From the NCBI RefSeq assembly GCF_051912845.1, contig NZ_JBNCBU010000001.1, positions 1,860,001 to 1,924,000 of the forward strand: 64,000 nucleotides of DNA, read 5' to 3'. Shown here piece by piece: positions 61,996-64,000 of the stretch (position 1 is the first letter of the stretch; the number at the start of each line of letters is the position of its first letter). This stretch comes from Tsuneonella sediminis. GTDB lineage: Bacteria; Pseudomonadota; Alphaproteobacteria; Sphingomonadales; Sphingomonadaceae. The notes under the pieces are model-generated. The model worked only from the letters and a program-made list of their open reading frames with translations. It was not told the origin of the DNA and did not search any database. The position numbers were made by a program, and so were the translations under genes.

Positions 61996-62676
61996 ATGGA
62001 TCCAGCCCTCACCCAGTTGCTTGCGGCCTCGATCACGTTCGTGGGGACGCATTTCGCGTTGTCGCATCCCTTGCGCGCGCCGCTCGTTCGCCGGATCGGT
62101 GAAGGACCATTCCTGGGTCTCTACTCGCTTGTCGCCGCGGCGGCGCTGGTGTGGATGGTCATCGCGTTCCGTGCGGCGCCTGCGGCTGACATACCGGGCG
62201 CGGTGGGCGATGCCGGGTGGATCGCGGCCAGCCTGCTGACGATCCCCGCGCTGGTGCTCTTCTTCGGCTCGTTGCGCAGCAATCCGGCGCTGCCCAATCC
62301 TGGCGCCGCCAAGCCCATCGACCGGGCGCCGACCGGGGTCTTCGCGGTCACCCGTCACCCGATGATGTGGGGTTTCGCACTCTGGGCGCTGGCGCACCTT
62401 CTGCTTGCATGGAGCTGGCGAACCACGATCGTGGCGCTGGCTATCGGCTTCCTCGCGCTCGTCGGCGCGCACATGCAGGACCGCAAGAAAGAGGCGCTGC
62501 TGGGCGAGGCCTGGGCAGACTGGGAGGCGCGGACCAGCTACTGGCCGCACTGGCAGAACCTGCTGCGCGCCGGATGGGGCCTGTGGGCTCTCGCCATCGC
62601 GGCGTGGCTCGTGGTGACCTGGGCCCACATCCATGCCGCAGGGGTTCCGGCCGGCCTCTGGCGCTGGATGGGCTAG
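61996..62676 (+). CDS. NnrU-family membrane protein
   Basis: 226 residues with five or six transmembrane helices. LLAASITFVGTHFALSHPLR and the core GVFAVTRHPMMWGFALWALA are hallmarks of NnrU, a family first tied to nitric-oxide metabolism and related to isoprenylcysteine-methyltransferase-like membrane proteins; other members act in carotenoid pathways (15-cis-zeta-carotene isomerase). GGGAG lies 8 bases before the ATG. Converges with dxs, an isoprenoid gene, which may be coincidence. Confidence 0.88.
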   Translation: MDPALTQLLAASITFVGTHFALSHPLRAPLVRRIGEGPFLGLYSLVAAAALVWMVIAFRAAPAADIPGAVGDAGWIAASLLTIPALVLFFGSLRSNPALPNPGAAKPIDRAPTGVFAVTRHPMMWGFALWALAHLLLAWSWRTTIVALAIGFLALVGAHMQDRKKEALLGEAWADWEARTSYWPHWQNLLRAGWGLWALAIAAWLVVTWAHIHAAGVPAGLWRWMG

Positions 62677-62703
62677 CTTGCGCGGGTCGGGTGAGGGGCC
62701 GGT

Positions 62704-64000
62704 CTAGGCCCTTGCTTCCCCTGCCCGCTCTTCGGTCCCCGCGCTGTTGTGGCGCAGCGCCTTCAGCACGGTATCGACGATGTGCGGCGCGTTGAGGCCG
62801 GCCTCGTCGTACTGCCTGGCGGGATCGTCATGGTCCTGGAACACGTCGGGCAGGCGCATCGTGCGGATCCTGAGGCCGCCCCCCGCTCCGTCGGGGTCAA
62901 GCAGCCCCTCGTCGCTCGCATGCGTGAGCACGTGCGCGCCGAGGCCGCCGATGGCGGCTTCCTCCACCGTGACGACGACATCGTGGTCGCGCATGAGGCG
63001 GTCGATGAGCGCGGTGTCTAGCGGCTTGGCGAAGCGCAGGTCGGCGACCGTGGTGGACAGGCCCTTCGCCTCGAGCGCGTCGGCTGCCTTTTCCGCTTCC
63101 GCCAGGCGGGTGCCGAGCGACAGGATCGCGACCTTGGTGCCTTCCCGCACGATACGTCCCTTGCCGATTTCCAGCAGCTGCGGCGTCTCGGGAAGGGGAA
63201 CGCCAGTGCCCCCGCCGCGCGGGTAGCGGAACGCGATCGGGCCGCTGTCGTGCATCGCCGCGGTGTAGGTCATGTGGACCAGTTCGGCCTCGTCGGCGGC
63301 GGCCATCACGACCATGTTCGGCAGGGTCGAAAGATAGGTCACGTCGAACGATCCGGCGTGCGTGCAGCCGTCGGCGCCGACCAGCCCGGCGCGGTCGATC
63401 GCGAAGCGGACCGGCAGGTTCTGGATAGCGACGTCGTGGACCACCTGGTCGAACGCACGCTGGAGGAAGGTCGAGTAGATCGCCGCGAACGGGCGCATGC
63501 CTTCGGCGGCGAGACCGGCGGCAAAGGTAACGGCGTGCTGTTCGGCAATGCCGACGTCGAACGCCCGGGCGGGATGCGCCTTCGCGAAGCGGTCCACTCC
63601 CGTCCCGCTCGGCATGGCGGCAGTGATCGCGCAGATGCGCGGGTCGCTGTCGGCCAGCTTCGCCAGCGTGTCGCCGAACACGTTCTGGTAGGCGGGCGGT
63701 CCGCCTGCGCTCTTCTTCTGTTCGCCGGTGATCACGTCGAACTTCTGGACGCCATGGTACTTGTCGGCGGAATTCTCGGCCGGGGCGTAGCCCTTGCCCT
63801 TCTTGGTCACGACATGGATCAGGATCGGCCCCTGCTCGCTGTCGCGCACGTTCTCGAGCACGGGGATCAGGTGATCGAGGTTGTGACCGTCGATGGGGCC
63901 GACATAGTAGAATCCCAGCTCCTCGAACATCGTGCCGCCGGTGACCATGCCGCGGGCATATTCCTCGGCTTTCTCGAGACCGCTGAACACCCTGCGCGAC
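62704..64000 (-). CDS. dxs: 1-deoxy-D-xylulose-5-phosphate synthase (partial, runs off the right edge)
   Basis: The C-terminal 430 or so residues are present: FSGLEKAEEYARGMVTGGTM, GFYYVGPIDGHNLDHLIPVL, HVVTKKGKGYAPAENSADKY, FDVGIAEQHAVTFAAGLAAE with the catalytic Glu, AIDRAGLVGADGCTHAGSFD and the C-terminal transketolase domain with VTVEEAAIGGLGAHVL. The enzyme joins pyruvate and glyceraldehyde-3-phosphate to start the MEP isoprenoid pathway. Its start lies beyond the window; the GTG at 63990 is internal, not a start. Confidence 0.96.
   Translation of the reverse strand, partial: SRRVFSGLEKAEEYARGMVTGGTMFEELGFYYVGPIDGHNLDHLIPVLENVRDSEQGPILIHVVTKKGKGYAPAENSADKYHGVQKFDVITGEQKKSAGGPPAYQNVFGDTLAKLADSDPRICAITAAMPSGTGVDRFAKAHPARAFDVGIAEQHAVTFAAGLAAEGMRPFAAIYSTFLQRAFDQVVHDVAIQNLPVRFAIDRAGLVGADGCTHAGSFDVTYLSTLPNMVVMAAADEAELVHMTYTAAMHDSGPIAFRYPRGGGTGVPLPETPQLLEIGKGRIVREGTKVAILSLGTRLAEAEKAADALEAKGLSTTVADLRFAKPLDTALIDRLMRDHDVVVTVEEAAIGGLGAHVLTHASDEGLLDPDGAGGGLRIRTMRLPDVFQDHDDPARQYDEAGLNAPHIVDTVLKALRHNSAGTEERAGEARA

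Noticed and set aside
63988..63990. GTG as start of a short dxs
   Set aside because: The reading frame continues to the window edge and the protein lacks the N-terminal thiamine-diphosphate domain, so the gene is simply cut off.

Overview
This is a GC-rich chromosomal window from an alphaproteobacterium, most likely of the Sphingomonadales (Erythrobacteraceae/Sphingomonadaceae). I infer this from the long TonB-dependent receptor next to glycoside hydrolases, a LacI-controlled sugar locus without a SusD protein, a sucC-etfB-etfA cluster, a sigma(ECF)/NrsF-type anti-sigma pair with GTAACC-N16-CGAA promoters, and lone ParB-methylase and DUF5681 genes. No rRNA genes and no CRISPR array were seen; one tRNA-Leu(UAA) is present.

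Layout. (1) 1-1941: a three-gene cassette on the minus strand, DUF3489 - DUF2924 - large serine recombinase, cut by the left edge. (2) 2586-20497: a polysaccharide-use locus with a GH97 enzyme, a sulfatase, a GH3 beta-glucosidase, a TonB-dependent receptor, a GH144-type (PF10091) glucanase, two secreted endonuclease/exonuclease/phosphatase (EEP) fold proteins, a GH2 enzyme, an alpha/beta hydrolase, a LacI regulator and an MFS transporter. Near-identical palindromes centred on AACCGGTT lie in front of three of its transcription units and are the probable LacI operators. (3) 20498-37107: an accessory region with a broken tyrosine integrase, a pair of inverted ~44-bp repeats around gene fragments, two secreted proteases, a LysR/DUF4242 pair, an ECF sigma/anti-sigma pair with divergent promoters, a tautomerase/HxlR pair, a VanZ-like protein, a degraded glycine-zipper gene, a TPR protein, a flavodoxin-fold reductase and a ParB-methylase/DUF5681 pair. 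(4) 37108-64000: a core-like region with a CorC/HlyC-type CBS protein, an OmpA-family lipoprotein, an inositol-phosphatase-family enzyme, sucC, etfBA, a solo TonB C-terminal-domain protein, an RND efflux operon running into DUF445 and GNAT genes, a FAD oxidoreductase-GtrA-GT-C operon, a PilZ protein, tRNA-Leu, ihfB, a GntR regulator divergent from a peptide (POT) transporter, two amidohydrolase-family proteins with an FKBP isomerase, an NnrU-family protein and the C-terminal part of dxs.

How the genes work together. The sugar locus reads as a complete import-and-digest unit: secreted lipoprotein enzymes cut and strip a decorated glucan, the TonB receptor brings fragments into the periplasm, GH3/GH97/GH2 finish the job, the MFS protein moves sugars inward and LacI senses the product. 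The mixture of a beta-1,2-glucanase-type enzyme with two EEP proteins (possible phosphodiesterases) and an esterase-like hydrolase suggests a phosphorylated or acylated glucan such as an osmoregulated periplasmic glucan as one possible substrate; this is inference. It is my best candidate for an undescribed system in this window.
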